A stretch of DNA of 10,806 nucleotides from an uncultured Lachnospiraceae bacterium (GCA_958426095.1 CATZYB010000082.1:1-10806), one strand, 5' to 3'. Shown: positions 1 through 6,271, numbered from the stretch's first letter. Notes: generated from the sequence alone by a model not told the origin. Made by a program: numbers and translations.

Positions 1-394
1 TGAAAATATATGTATTGATTCCAAAACTCTGAAATTTTCATATTATGATAATCAAGGTTTGGAAGTTGATAAGATGATTTTATCTGCAGGAGAAAAGCAA
101 TTACTGGTTATTGCTATGCTTTGGGCATTGGGAATTTGTGCGAATACAGAATTTCCGTTAATTATTGATACTCCACTGGCCCGTCTGGATTCAAATCACA
201 GAGCCAGTTTGATAAACAATTATTTTCCATATGCAAGTGAGCAGGTGATTATTTTGTCAACAGACCAGGAAATCGGTGTTTCAGATTATGCATTATTAAA
301 GCCTAATATAGGTAAAGAATATATTTTACAGTATCATGAGAATACGATGAGTTCAACTGTTGAAGAGGGATATTTTGGAGGACTGGCCAAATGA
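1..394 (+). CDS. dndD: DndD, DNA phosphorothioation ABC/SMC-like ATPase (C-terminal part only)
   Basis: The reading frame is already open at the left edge (first full codon at base 2), so this is the C-terminal end of a longer protein; the TTG at 59 is not a real start. About 130 residues are visible. They carry the nucleotide-binding half of an SMC/Rad50-like ATPase: the ABC signature LSAGEKQLL (bases 80-106), then Walker B and D-loop in PLIIDTPLARLDS (155-193), then a strand and switch region VIILSTDQEIG. The DTPL.RLD form, where the glutamate after the Walker B Asp is not kept, fits DndD as I know the family. DndD is an ATPase needed with DndC and DndE to place sulfur in the DNA backbone. 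The stop overlaps the dndE start (ATGA), so the two are translationally coupled. Walker A and the coiled coil lie outside the window. Identification rests on these motifs plus the DndE and DndA neighbours. Confidence 0.9.
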   Translation, partial: ENICIDSKTLKFSYYDNQGLEVDKMILSAGEKQLLVIAMLWALGICANTEFPLIIDTPLARLDSNHRASLINNYFPYASEQVIILSTDQEIGVSDYALLKPNIGKEYILQYHENTMSSTVEEGYFGGLAK

Positions 395-780
395 TTTTAA
401 AGCAGATTAAACTTTCTATACAGGATAAAGAGAAATTATCCAGATTAAAAGGTAAGACGGGCATTCAAAATTGGAATATTTTATGCAGATGGGCTCTCTG
501 TGTTTCTCTTAGAGAACCTTCGGTTCCAATTGATATTGAACAGCCAGCCGACAGTAATACAGAAATGTCCTGGATTACATTCGGTGGAGAAAATTATAAA
601 TTATATGAAGCTTTGATAAAAGCCAGATGTGTTCGGGATAATTTGCCTACAGATAATGCAACTCTTGCAAAATATTTTAAATTGCATTTAAGTCGGGGAA
701 TCGCATATCTTTCCGGGACAAATACGATTAAATCATTGGATGATTTACTGATGCTTGCGCTGAATGAGAGAGGGGAATAG
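391..780 (+). CDS. dndE: DndE, DNA sulfur modification protein
   Basis: This 129-residue protein has the size and the recognisable N-terminal pattern of DndE (KLSRLKGKTGIQNWNILCRWALC, residues about 15-37; RGIAYLSG near residues 102-109). DndE is a small, basic, helical protein reported to bind nicked double-stranded DNA; it is required with DndC and DndD for phosphorothioate formation, and its exact chemical role is less clear. The ATG overlaps the dndD stop by four bases, and GGAGGA at 377-382 lies eight bases upstream, so the start is secure. The stop is followed after two bases by the start of the cysteine desulfurase, consistent with one transcript. Nothing looks truncated. Several lysines and arginines in the first 35 residues could contact DNA (inference). 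Confidence 0.88.
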   Translation: MILKQIKLSIQDKEKLSRLKGKTGIQNWNILCRWALCVSLREPSVPIDIEQPADSNTEMSWITFGGENYKLYEALIKARCVRDNLPTDNATLAKYFKLHLSRGIAYLSGTNTIKSLDDLLMLALNERGE

Positions 781-782
781 AA

Positions 783-1928
783 ATGGCACTCTATTTGGAC
801 TATAATGCGTCGACACCGATAGATGAAGATGTCTTAAACTTAATGATTGATGTGTATAAAAATGAATATGGTAACGCGGATAGTCGTACACACGCTTATG
901 GCAGCGAAGCAAAAAAGATTGTTGAAAAAGCAAGGTTACAGGTGGCCGAATCTCTTCAGGTTAAAAAAAATGAAGTTATTTTTACCAGTGGTTCCACGGA
1001 AAGTAATAATTTGGCGATTTTGGGATTAAAAGAGTATGGGATTAAACAAAATAAGAAACATATTATAACAACTGCCATAGAGCATAAGTCTGTTCTAGAG
1101 CCGGTAAGACGGTTGGAACAAATTGGATTTAAAGTGGATATTGTCCGTCCGCAGCAAAATGGCCGGATTGATGTGCAAAGTGTTATGGATAAGGTACGGG
1201 AAGATACATTGTTAATCAGTGTTATGCACGTAAACAATGAAACAGGAACTATCCAGCCAGTGGAAGAGTTAGGAAACTATTTAGAAAAAAGGAATGTATA
1301 TTTTCATGTAGATGCTTCTCAGAGTTGTGGGAAACTTGTAGAAGAATTACAAAGGCTAAAATATGATTTGCTATCCATTTCTGCTCATAAAATGTATGGT
1401 CCTCAAGGTGTGGGGGCACTGATTTCGAGAGTAAAAGATGGAAAAAAAATACCATTAGAACCGGTTATGTATGGGGGCGGTCAGGAAAGTGGCCTGAGGC
1501 CGGGGACACTGCCAGTAGCGTTGATTGCCGGACTTGGGCTGGCCTGTCAGAAATGTTTAAGTAATTACAGCAAAAACCATGAGGGTTATAAAGAAAATCA
1601 GAAAAAGTTACTGCAATTAATAAATGAAAGTCAGGTAAAATACGATATCAATGGAGATATTGATTTTTCTGTAGGAAACACCTTGAATATAAGTTTTAAA
1701 GGAATTGATTCCGAAGCGTTTATGCTAATGAACCGAAAAATCATTAGTGTATCCAATGGTTCTGCGTGTAATTCTTCATATACTTATAGGCCGAGTTATG
1801 TGCTTCAGGCTATGGGATTCGATGAAGAAAGGATTGAAGAGGCTATAAGGATCAGTTGGGGAAGGAAAAAGCTGGACTTTGATGAATTTACTGAAATATT
1901 GGACTGGATTCAGGGGGAACAAAGCTGA
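783..1928 (+). CDS. dndA: Cysteine desulfurase of the Dnd system (DndA/IscS-like)
   Basis: This 381-residue PLP enzyme of the NifS/IscS class removes sulfur from L-cysteine as an enzyme persulfide. The ligands are visible: His101 (AIEHKS), Asp177 and Gln180 (HVDASQS), His202 and the PLP lysine Lys203 (SAHKMYG), and the persulfide-forming Cys329 in SNGSACNSSYT. The conserved GGGQESGLRPGT segment is at 231-242. The spacing agrees closely with E. coli IscS (H104, D180, Q183, K206, C328). Its place two bases after dndE, with AGAGAGGGG at 767-775 as ribosome binding site, makes it the sulfur donor for DndC in DNA phosphorothioation. In some organisms dndA is divergent from dndBCDE, or a general IscS does the job; here it is the last dnd gene. 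On sequence alone a general Fe-S or tRNA thiolation IscS is possible, so the DndA role is a context call. Confidence 0.87.
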   Translation: MALYLDYNASTPIDEDVLNLMIDVYKNEYGNADSRTHAYGSEAKKIVEKARLQVAESLQVKKNEVIFTSGSTESNNLAILGLKEYGIKQNKKHIITTAIEHKSVLEPVRRLEQIGFKVDIVRPQQNGRIDVQSVMDKVREDTLLISVMHVNNETGTIQPVEELGNYLEKRNVYFHVDASQSCGKLVEELQRLKYDLLSISAHKMYGPQGVGALISRVKDGKKIPLEPVMYGGGQESGLRPGTLPVALIAGLGLACQKCLSNYSKNHEGYKENQKKLLQLINESQVKYDINGDIDFSVGNTLNISFKGIDSEAFMLMNRKIISVSNGSACNSSYTYRPSYVLQAMGFDEERIEEAIRISWGRKKLDFDEFTEILDWIQGEQS

Positions 1929-1960
1929 CATAAGATAAAAGTGATGGAGAAGATAAAGTT

Positions 1961-2265
1961 ATGGGTATAAAAGCAGGTGTGTATGATTCCTGGAGTATTA
2001 TAAACGATACAATGGTCATTAAGAGGACCGATAAATCTTTTTTGTATATAGAGGTTCAGCTATTCCAAAAGAGCTGAGAGGTTTTTTTGATGCAGAGAAG
2101 CTGACAAATGCTTCTTTGAATAAAGACGTGGTTCTGGTTTTTAATGGAAGTGAATATACCGGATACTTAAATGTCGATAAACTGGATCGATTAAGAATTT
2201 TGTGGCGAGTTGATTTACAAAAGAAAATTGAAGAGTTAAAAGAGATTATTAAGAATCAGGGGTGA
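1961..2265 (+). pseudogene. Small unidentified ORF split by a -1 frame change
   Basis: ATG 1961 follows GGAGA (1946-1950) at good spacing and opens MGIKAGVYDSWSIIND..., which ends at TGA 2075-2077 after 38 codons. The -1 frame then stays open from the T6 tract (2038-2043) to TGA 2263-2265 and reads like a real protein: VYRGSAIPKELRGFF, then DVVLVFNGSEYTGYL, then a helical tail rich in Lys and Glu. Joined, they give about 101 residues with no signal peptide or membrane segment. I do not recognise the family with confidence. The pattern 'IPKELR.FF ... L.FNG..Y.G.L ... RILW..DL' reminds me of small domains in restriction-type nucleases, which would suit a dnd neighbourhood, but this is a weak impression. 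It lies 32 bases after dndA and 4 bases before the dehydrogenase. It may be a decayed gene (loss of one T from T7), a sequencing error, or a programmed frameshift (see 2021-2077). Confidence 0.6.
2021..2077 (+). other. Candidate programmed -1 frameshift signal
   Basis: Three parts are visible in the order known from dnaX-type bacterial -1 frameshifting. A Shine-Dalgarno-like AAGAGGA is at 2021-2027. Ten bases later comes the heptamer T TTT TTG (2038-2044), in the correct zero-frame phase (tcT TTT TTG). Downstream is a stem TCAGCT (2056-2061) with AGCTGA (2072-2077) around a 10-base loop, covering the zero-frame stop TGA at 2075-2077. A -1 slip here leads directly into the long open frame that ends at 2265. 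The stem is short (6 bp, perhaps 7 with a G-U pair) and starts 11 bases after the heptamer, a little farther than usual. A chance deletion in a T run would look similar, so this is a hypothesis. Confidence 0.35.
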
Positions 2266-2269
2266 GCCC

Positions 2270-3301
2270 ATGCTGGCATATACATATATTGAAAAAGGAA
2301 AATTTGAATTGCTGGAGAAGCCTAAGCCGGTGCTGAAGAATGAAAAGGATGCTATTGTGAAAGTAACGCTTGCCAGCATCTGTACAAGTGATTTACATAT
2401 TAAGCACGGTTCGGTGCCAAGAGCAGTTCCGGGGATAACGGTTGGCCATGAGATGGTGGGCGTCGTGGAGAGCGTAGGAAATGCTGTTACAAATGTAAAG
2501 CCTGGAGACAGGGTGACCGTGAATGTGGAAACATTTTGCGGAGAATGTTTTTTTTGTAAGAACGGATACGTGAATAATTGTACCGACGTTGACGGTGGAT
2601 GGGCGTTAGGATGCCGTATTGACGGAGGGCAGGCAGAGTATGTGCGTGTACCTCATGCGGATCAGGGGCTAAATAAGATTCCGGATAATGTGACAGATGA
2701 GCAGGCTCTGTTTGTGGGTGATATTCTTGCCACAGGATTTTGGGCGGCCCGGATATCTGAAATTAAGCCAGAGGATACGGTGTTGATGATCGGTGCTGGC
2801 CCTACCGGAATTTGTACATTGCTGTGTGTGATGCTGAAACATCCGAAACGGATTATTTTATGTGAGAAAGATTGTGTACGAAGAGAATTTATAAAGGAAC
2901 ATTATTCGGATGTGTGCGTTGTTGGACCAGAAAACTTGCAGCAGTTTGTCAAAGAAAACAGTGATCACGGCGGAGCTGATGTGGTATTGGAAGTGGCCGG
3001 AGCAAAAGACACTTTCCGAATGGCGTGGGAATGTGCAAGGCCAAATGCCATCGTAACCATCGTAGCCTTGTATGATGAAGTCCAAAGTCTGCCCCTGCCG
3101 GATATGTACGGAAAAAATCTGACCTTTAAAACTGGCGGTGTAGATGGCTGTGACTGTGAAGAAATACTTCGGTTGATTGAAGAGGGAAAAATTGATACAA
3201 CACTGTTGATTACCCATACATATCCGCTTAATCGTATTGTAGATGCTTATGATCTGTTTGAGAACAGAAGGGATAATGTAATAAAAGTAGCTATTAAATA
3301 A
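2270..3301 (+). CDS. Zinc-dependent alcohol dehydrogenase family protein (MDR superfamily)
   Basis: This 343-residue medium-chain dehydrogenase/reductase has an N-terminal GroES-like catalytic domain and a Rossmann domain. Likely catalytic zinc ligands are Cys38, His60-Glu61 (GHEMVG) and Asp151, the arrangement seen in clostridial secondary alcohol dehydrogenase. A structural zinc site is complete: Cys90, Cys93, Cys96 and Cys104. The cofactor loop is GAGPTG (175-180), with acidic Glu199 after the second strand, which suggests NAD rather than NADP. The substrate is probably a small alcohol, polyol or aldehyde and cannot be read from the sequence. The ATG lies four bases after the stop of the split ORF, and the AGGGGTGAG around that stop serves as ribosome binding site, so it could be co-transcribed with the dnd genes. 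Nothing links it functionally to DNA sulfur modification; the closeness may be an insertion boundary. It converges on the methyltransferase gene at 3341. Confidence 0.87.
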   Translation: MLAYTYIEKGKFELLEKPKPVLKNEKDAIVKVTLASICTSDLHIKHGSVPRAVPGITVGHEMVGVVESVGNAVTNVKPGDRVTVNVETFCGECFFCKNGYVNNCTDVDGGWALGCRIDGGQAEYVRVPHADQGLNKIPDNVTDEQALFVGDILATGFWAARISEIKPEDTVLMIGAGPTGICTLLCVMLKHPKRIILCEKDCVRREFIKEHYSDVCVVGPENLQQFVKENSDHGGADVVLEVAGAKDTFRMAWECARPNAIVTIVALYDEVQSLPLPDMYGKNLTFKTGGVDGCDCEEILRLIEEGKIDTTLLITHTYPLNRIVDAYDLFENRRDNVIKVAIK

Positions 3302-3340
3302 AGGCGATGAGGTTTATATAGTTACTTAAGTATTTACTGT

Positions 3341-4177
3341 TTAGAGTGTTCGATGTCTTCCAAGTTCCCAAAAAGCGACTGCACTGGCCGCAGCCACATT
3401 CAGCGAATCCACCCCGTGGGACATGGGGATGCGCACGGTGTAATCGCAGGCGGCAATGGTAGATGAAGCCAGGCCGTCGCCCTCGGTGCCCAGGATAATT
3501 GCCAGTTTTTTTTCATCCATGAGCCGCGGATCATCGATACTGATGGAATCGTCACTTAATGCCATGGCAGCAGTTTTGAAGCCAAGTTTTTGCAGAAGTT
3601 TAATATTTACCTGGCTGCCATCTGTGTCTTCATTGCCAAGGAAGGTCCATGGCACTTGAAAAACCGTGCCCATACTGACACGGATGGCGCGCCGGTACAA
3701 TGGATTGCTGCTTGCAGGAGTGAGTAATACGGCATCCATATTCAGAGCAGCGGCGGAGCGGAAAATGGCTCCGATATTGGTTGGATTCATGACGTTTTCG
3801 AGGATAGCGATTCGACGGGCATTAGCACATATTTCTTCAACATTTGGCAAAGGTGGACGCCGCATGGCACATAAGACACCCCGGGTGAGTTTAAATCCTG
3901 TCAACTGGGTCAGGATCTCAAAATCGGAAGTATAGACAGGGATATTTCCGCATCGGGCAATGACGTCTCGGGCCTGTCCCTCCACATGTTTTCGTTCAAG
4001 TAGAAGTGAGATCGGAACACAGCCTGCGTCCAGGGCCCGCTCAATAACCTTTGGGCTTTCAGCAATGAAAAGGCCTTTCTCTGGTTCGTGGCGATTGAGT
4101 AATTGGTTTTCCGTAAGGCGGGCATAGACATCCAGTTCCGGTGCCTCAAAGTCAGTAATTTCGATAATATTTGGCAT
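3341..4177 (-). CDS. SpoU/TrmH-family RNA 2'-O-ribose methyltransferase
   Basis: This 278-residue protein has an N-terminal RNA-substrate-binding domain (about 15-105, including GLFIAESPKVIERAL) and a C-terminal knotted SPOUT methyltransferase domain. All three SpoU motifs are seen: motif 1 NPTNIGAIFRSAAAL (131-145, with Asn134 and Arg140), motif 2 IILGTEGDGL (227-236), and motif 3 IPMSHGVDSLNVAAASA (250-266). The family uses S-adenosylmethionine to methylate the 2'-OH of a ribose in tRNA or 23S rRNA; the target nucleotide cannot be read from sequence. The start is supported by AAAAGGAGAA on the gene strand just upstream (plus-strand 4186-4195), which overlaps the GNAT stop codon, so it is the second gene of a two-gene operon. 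The 3' end converges with the dehydrogenase across about 40 bases with no clear terminator. Confidence 0.9.
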   Translation of the reverse strand: MPNIIEITDFEAPELDVYARLTENQLLNRHEPEKGLFIAESPKVIERALDAGCVPISLLLERKHVEGQARDVIARCGNIPVYTSDFEILTQLTGFKLTRGVLCAMRRPPLPNVEEICANARRIAILENVMNPTNIGAIFRSAAALNMDAVLLTPASSNPLYRRAIRVSMGTVFQVPWTFLGNEDTDGSQVNIKLLQKLGFKTAAMALSDDSISIDDPRLMDEKKLAIILGTEGDGLASSTIAACDYTVRIPMSHGVDSLNVAAASAVAFWELGRHRTL

Positions 4178-4193
4178 AGACAGGTTTCTCCTT

Positions 4194-4667
4194 TTATAAT
4201 TTAAACATCATGATATATTCTTCATCGTTTTCGTCAACAATCTGAAAGCCGATATCCAGATACATCTTGGCTGCATAATTGGCCTTCTGGACGGAAAGAG
4301 AAGCGCGTTTGTATCCTTGACTTTTGAGCAGGTCAAGCATTTCTTTCATCAAAGCGGTCCCAATGCCGAGTCCGCGATATTCTTTATATAGCGAGATGGC
4401 AAAGGAAGGCGTTTCGTTATCAATATGTCCGTAGTCATTCATAATGCGGACCCAGACGGCTCCGATAATTTGACCATCAATTTCCGCGACAAGTCCATAA
4501 TCATCATTAAAATCTCCGAAATGATTAACATAAATCTGTAATTCGGGAGCGGCGATGATAGACTTTGGCGGTGGTTCTACGCCCTCGGGAATGAAAATGG
4601 CCTCATACAGAAAGTCATTCAGGAGAGAATATTCGGATTTTTTAATTTCACGCAGGATGTACTTCAT
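4194..4667 (-). CDS. GNAT-family N-acetyltransferase
   Basis: This 157-residue protein has the GNAT acetyl-CoA fold. The central strand is GQIIGAVWVRI (65-75), and the pyrophosphate-binding motif A is YRGLGIGTALM (97-107, R/Q-x-x-G-x-G form). Motif B follows, with LSVQKANYAAKMYLDIGF (124-141), the usual 'N..A...Y...GF' ending. It probably acetylates an amine on a small molecule or peptide; the substrate is unknown. The frame is open a further 13 codons upstream to 4706, but I place the start at the ATG at 4667: GGAG lies seven bases before it on the gene strand, and the longer version would start inside the promoter at 4697-4705. The methyltransferase start lies 16 bases beyond its stop, so the two are co-transcribed. 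Confidence 0.86.
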   Translation of the reverse strand: MKYILREIKKSEYSLLNDFLYEAIFIPEGVEPPPKSIIAAPELQIYVNHFGDFNDDYGLVAEIDGQIIGAVWVRIMNDYGHIDNETPSFAISLYKEYRGLGIGTALMKEMLDLLKSQGYKRASLSVQKANYAAKMYLDIGFQIVDENDEEYIMMFKL

Positions 4668-4696
4668 TTTAGTCTCCAAAGAATTTATTTTTTTAT

Positions 4697-4705
4697 ATTG
4701 TAGCA
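4697..4705 (-). promoter_or_regulatory. Extended -10 promoter of the GNAT/methyltransferase operon
   Basis: On the minus strand this reads TGCTACAAT: a TG-n extension and a TACAAT -10 box, about 30 bases before the preferred GNAT start. No good -35 box is seen at 16-18 bp, which is common for extended -10 promoters. Its position rules out the alternative upstream start at 4706. Confidence 0.5.
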
Positions 4706-4765
4706 CATCTTAAATGATACAGCTATGGTCATGAATTCGAAATACATGGAAAAAATTGCTTTGAC

Positions 4766-4796
4766 TTGACTGTGAACCATGTTTATACCTTACGAT
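4766..4796 (+). promoter_or_regulatory. MerR-type promoter with 19-bp spacer
   Basis: TTGACT (4766-4771) and TACGAT (4791-4796) are separated by exactly 19 bases, the over-long spacing that MerR-family activators correct by bending DNA. The spacer region holds an imperfect dyad from 4772 to 4793: GT.A...AT at one end is mirrored by AT...T.AC at the other. A copy of TTGAC also starts at 4761. Alternatively, the half GTGAACC (4772-4778) followed shortly by TTTATACC (4782-4789) looks like a MerR operator that has lost some bases from its centre. MerR-like coding fragments lie directly downstream. Confidence 0.45.
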
Positions 4797-4800
4797 GATA

Positions 4801-4918
4801 GTATCAGGGATACTTTATCCTGATAAAAAAGATTGCCTATCTGCGGACGCTGGGGATTTCAATTGAAAATATTCGCAGGATTATTCTGCGGGAGGTCTCT
4901 TTATATGAAATAATCGGT
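4801..4918 (+). pseudogene. Remnant of a MerR-family regulator
   Basis: Two pieces of MerR-type sequence survive in different frames. At 4807-4833 one frame reads GILYPDKKD, like the 'GLL.PdRkd' segment after the first helix-turn-helix. At 4832-4885 another frame reads IAYLRTLGISIENIRRII, matching the '..I..LR.LG.sleeI..il' helix pair typical of MerR DNA-binding domains. The first helix-turn-helix that should precede GILYP and the GYR.Y wing between the pieces are missing, so at least two deletions are needed. The second frame runs on as LREVSLYEIIGE and then becomes nonsense over the next gene. The assignment is by eye from short segments; the promoter just upstream has MerR geometry, which supports it. 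Confidence 0.5.
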
Positions 4919-4919
4919 G
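4889..4919 (+). promoter_or_regulatory. Ribosome binding site and interrupted start of the small membrane protein
   Basis: CGGGAGG (4889-4895) sits about ten bases before ATG 4905, the natural start. That ATG is followed by AAA and then TAA (4911-4913), in the same frame as the membrane protein. The next possible starts are GTG 4917, four bases after the stop, and ATG 4932. Translation could restart at GTG after the three-codon mini-ORF, or use GGTGAG (4916-4921) to reach ATG 4932. Confidence 0.5.
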
Positions 4920-5234
4920 AGCTTTCTCTATATGTGGGGAGGCTCTCTGGTATGGGGAATTATATTTGCTTATCCGCTGCTCTGTGTTTTTATTCGTTTG
5001 CTGTTCAGACCCTATTTGCAGAATAAGCTGCAAATGTATGTCTGGGTTTACAATGATTTGATTTCAGATTATTTAATAAACTTTTTCTGCTTCGCTGTTT
5101 TGTCTGTAGAAGTGTTCTCCGTACTGTATATATATGGCATTGTAAAATATGTGACAACGTTACTTCTGATAGATTTTGTAGTGTTTATAGGATTACTCCT
5201 TCTGGGTATGCACAAGCTGGCCAATAAAGATTAA
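4917..5234 (+). CDS. Small three-TM membrane protein of unknown function
   Basis: The 105-residue frame starts at GTG and is strongly hydrophobic. Likely membrane segments are about 8-29 (LVWGIIFAYPLLCVFIRLLF), 51-76 and 79-98, with a short basic loop RPYLQNKLQ between the first two and a charged tail HKLANKD. I do not recognise a family. The start is doubtful: the best ribosome binding site (4889-4895) serves ATG 4905, and a TAA at codon three of that frame interrupts the link to this ORF. ATG 4932 would give 100 residues and keep all three segments. It lies directly behind the MerR-like remnant and may once have been its target. The ion channel starts 82 bases downstream. It may be a gene in early decay or one expressed weakly by reinitiation. 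Confidence 0.5.
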   Translation: MSFLYMWGGSLVWGIIFAYPLLCVFIRLLFRPYLQNKLQMYVWVYNDLISDYLINFFCFAVLSVEVFSVLYIYGIVKYVTTLLLIDFVVFIGLLLLGMHKLANKD

Positions 5235-5272
5235 ATACAATTTATAAAAAAGTATACCGGATATTTTTGAAT

Positions 5273-5282
5273 GTGGTAAAAT
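5273..5282 (+). promoter_or_regulatory. Possible extended -10 promoter for the ion channel
   Basis: TAAAAT at 5277-5282 is preceded by TGG (5274-5276), an extended -10 arrangement, 35 bases before the channel ATG. No convincing -35 box is seen. The 82-base gap after the small membrane protein makes a separate promoter here plausible. Confidence 0.3.
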
Positions 5283-5316
5283 AAGTTGGGAATATCTGAA
5301 TTATAGAGGAAAACCA

Positions 5317-6246
5317 ATGAAAAAGCGTATTTTTGATATTATACAAATTGGAGAAAAGGATGATTCTGCCAGCCGGATTTTTGACTTGTTTATTGTATGC
5401 GTGATTTTGGTACACATAGCCGTATTGTTTATTGCGACATTTGATGGGGCGGCAGAATACAGGGATGTATTACATCAGGTGAAAATGGTTACAATTGCCA
5501 TATTTGTCGTAGAATATTTGCTTAGAATATGGACAGCAGAGTTTTTGTATCCGAATAAGAGTAAGGCAAGGGCAGTCCTGCGCTTTGTCTTTTCTTTTGA
5601 TGGGATTGTTGATCTGTGTACGATTCTGCAGTTTTCCTGTTTGTATGGATTTATTGCCTTCAGGCTGCTGCGGGTGGTGCGGATATTTCGTTTATTTCGG
5701 ATTAATGAATATTATGATTCTTTTAATGTCATTACGGCTGTTTTACACGAAAAAAAGAATCAGATTATTTCATGTATTTTTATTATCCTTGTGTTGATGA
5801 CGGCATCTTCATTATGCATGTACACTGCGGAACACGAAGCCCAGCCGGAAGTGTTTACCAATGCTTTTTCAGGAATATGGTGGAGCATATCGACGATACT
5901 TACTGTCGGGTATGGAGATATTTATCCGGTGACGGTTCTTGGGCGGTTGATGGCAATCGCCATATCTTTTCTCGGTGTTGGTGCAGTGGCTATTCCTACA
6001 GGTATCATTTCAGCCGGTTTTGTGGAGCAGTATACCCATATGCAGCATGAGCATGTTCATAGGAATGCCCTGGGAACAGTGAGCATTACGGTGGATTCGG
6101 ACAGTCCCTTTGTTGGACAGTCGGTAAAGGACGTCGAAGATAAGTACGAGATGGATATTATTGCAATGGTCCGCAACAGTGCCGTGATCGTACCTGCAGA
6201 TGGCAGCAAGATTATGGTTGGAGATATATTGATTTATCAGGTATAA
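5317..6246 (+). CDS. Voltage-gated potassium channel (6 TM) with C-terminal TrkA_C domain
   Basis: This 309-residue membrane protein has the full Kv layout. S1 is about 20-42, S2 about 54-75 and S3 about 88-107. S4 is FRLLRVVRIFRLFR, with an arginine at every third place (Arg116, 119, 122, 125, 128). S5 is about 148-170, then the pore helix and selectivity filter TVGYGD (196-201), and S6 about 208-238. TVGYGD marks it as K+ selective. After a His-rich linker (HMQHEHVHR, 241-249) there is a TrkA_C-like domain (about 252-309, GTVSITVDSDSPFVGQSV... to GDILIYQV). The nucleotide-binding TrkA_N domain that precedes TrkA_C in full RCK modules is absent. It probably passes K+ across the cytoplasmic membrane in response to voltage, tuned by a ligand at TrkA_C (inference). 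AGAGGA lies before the ATG; the next gene starts 25 bases after the stop and may be co-transcribed. Confidence 0.92.
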   Translation: MKKRIFDIIQIGEKDDSASRIFDLFIVCVILVHIAVLFIATFDGAAEYRDVLHQVKMVTIAIFVVEYLLRIWTAEFLYPNKSKARAVLRFVFSFDGIVDLCTILQFSCLYGFIAFRLLRVVRIFRLFRINEYYDSFNVITAVLHEKKNQIISCIFIILVLMTASSLCMYTAEHEAQPEVFTNAFSGIWWSISTILTVGYGDIYPVTVLGRLMAIAISFLGVGAVAIPTGIISAGFVEQYTHMQHEHVHRNALGTVSITVDSDSPFVGQSVKDVEDKYEMDIIAMVRNSAVIVPADGSKIMVGDILIYQV

Positions 6247-6271
6247 AGTCTAATGGAGTGGAGGTTCTTAC

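Noticed and set aside
3323..3332. Perfect 10-bp palindrome TACTTAAGTA between the convergent dehydrogenase and methyltransferase genes
   Set aside because: It is AT-rich and short with no T run, too weak to call a terminator or an operator.
4668..4706. Upstream extension of the GNAT protein by 13 residues
   Set aside because: It would start within the extended -10 promoter, and the internal ATG at 4667 has a proper GGAG.
5246..5269. AT-rich hairpin before the K+ channel (AAAAAGTAT with ATATTTTT)
   Set aside because: The stem is almost all A-T with one G-U pair, and it could arise by chance in this base composition; not called as a terminator.
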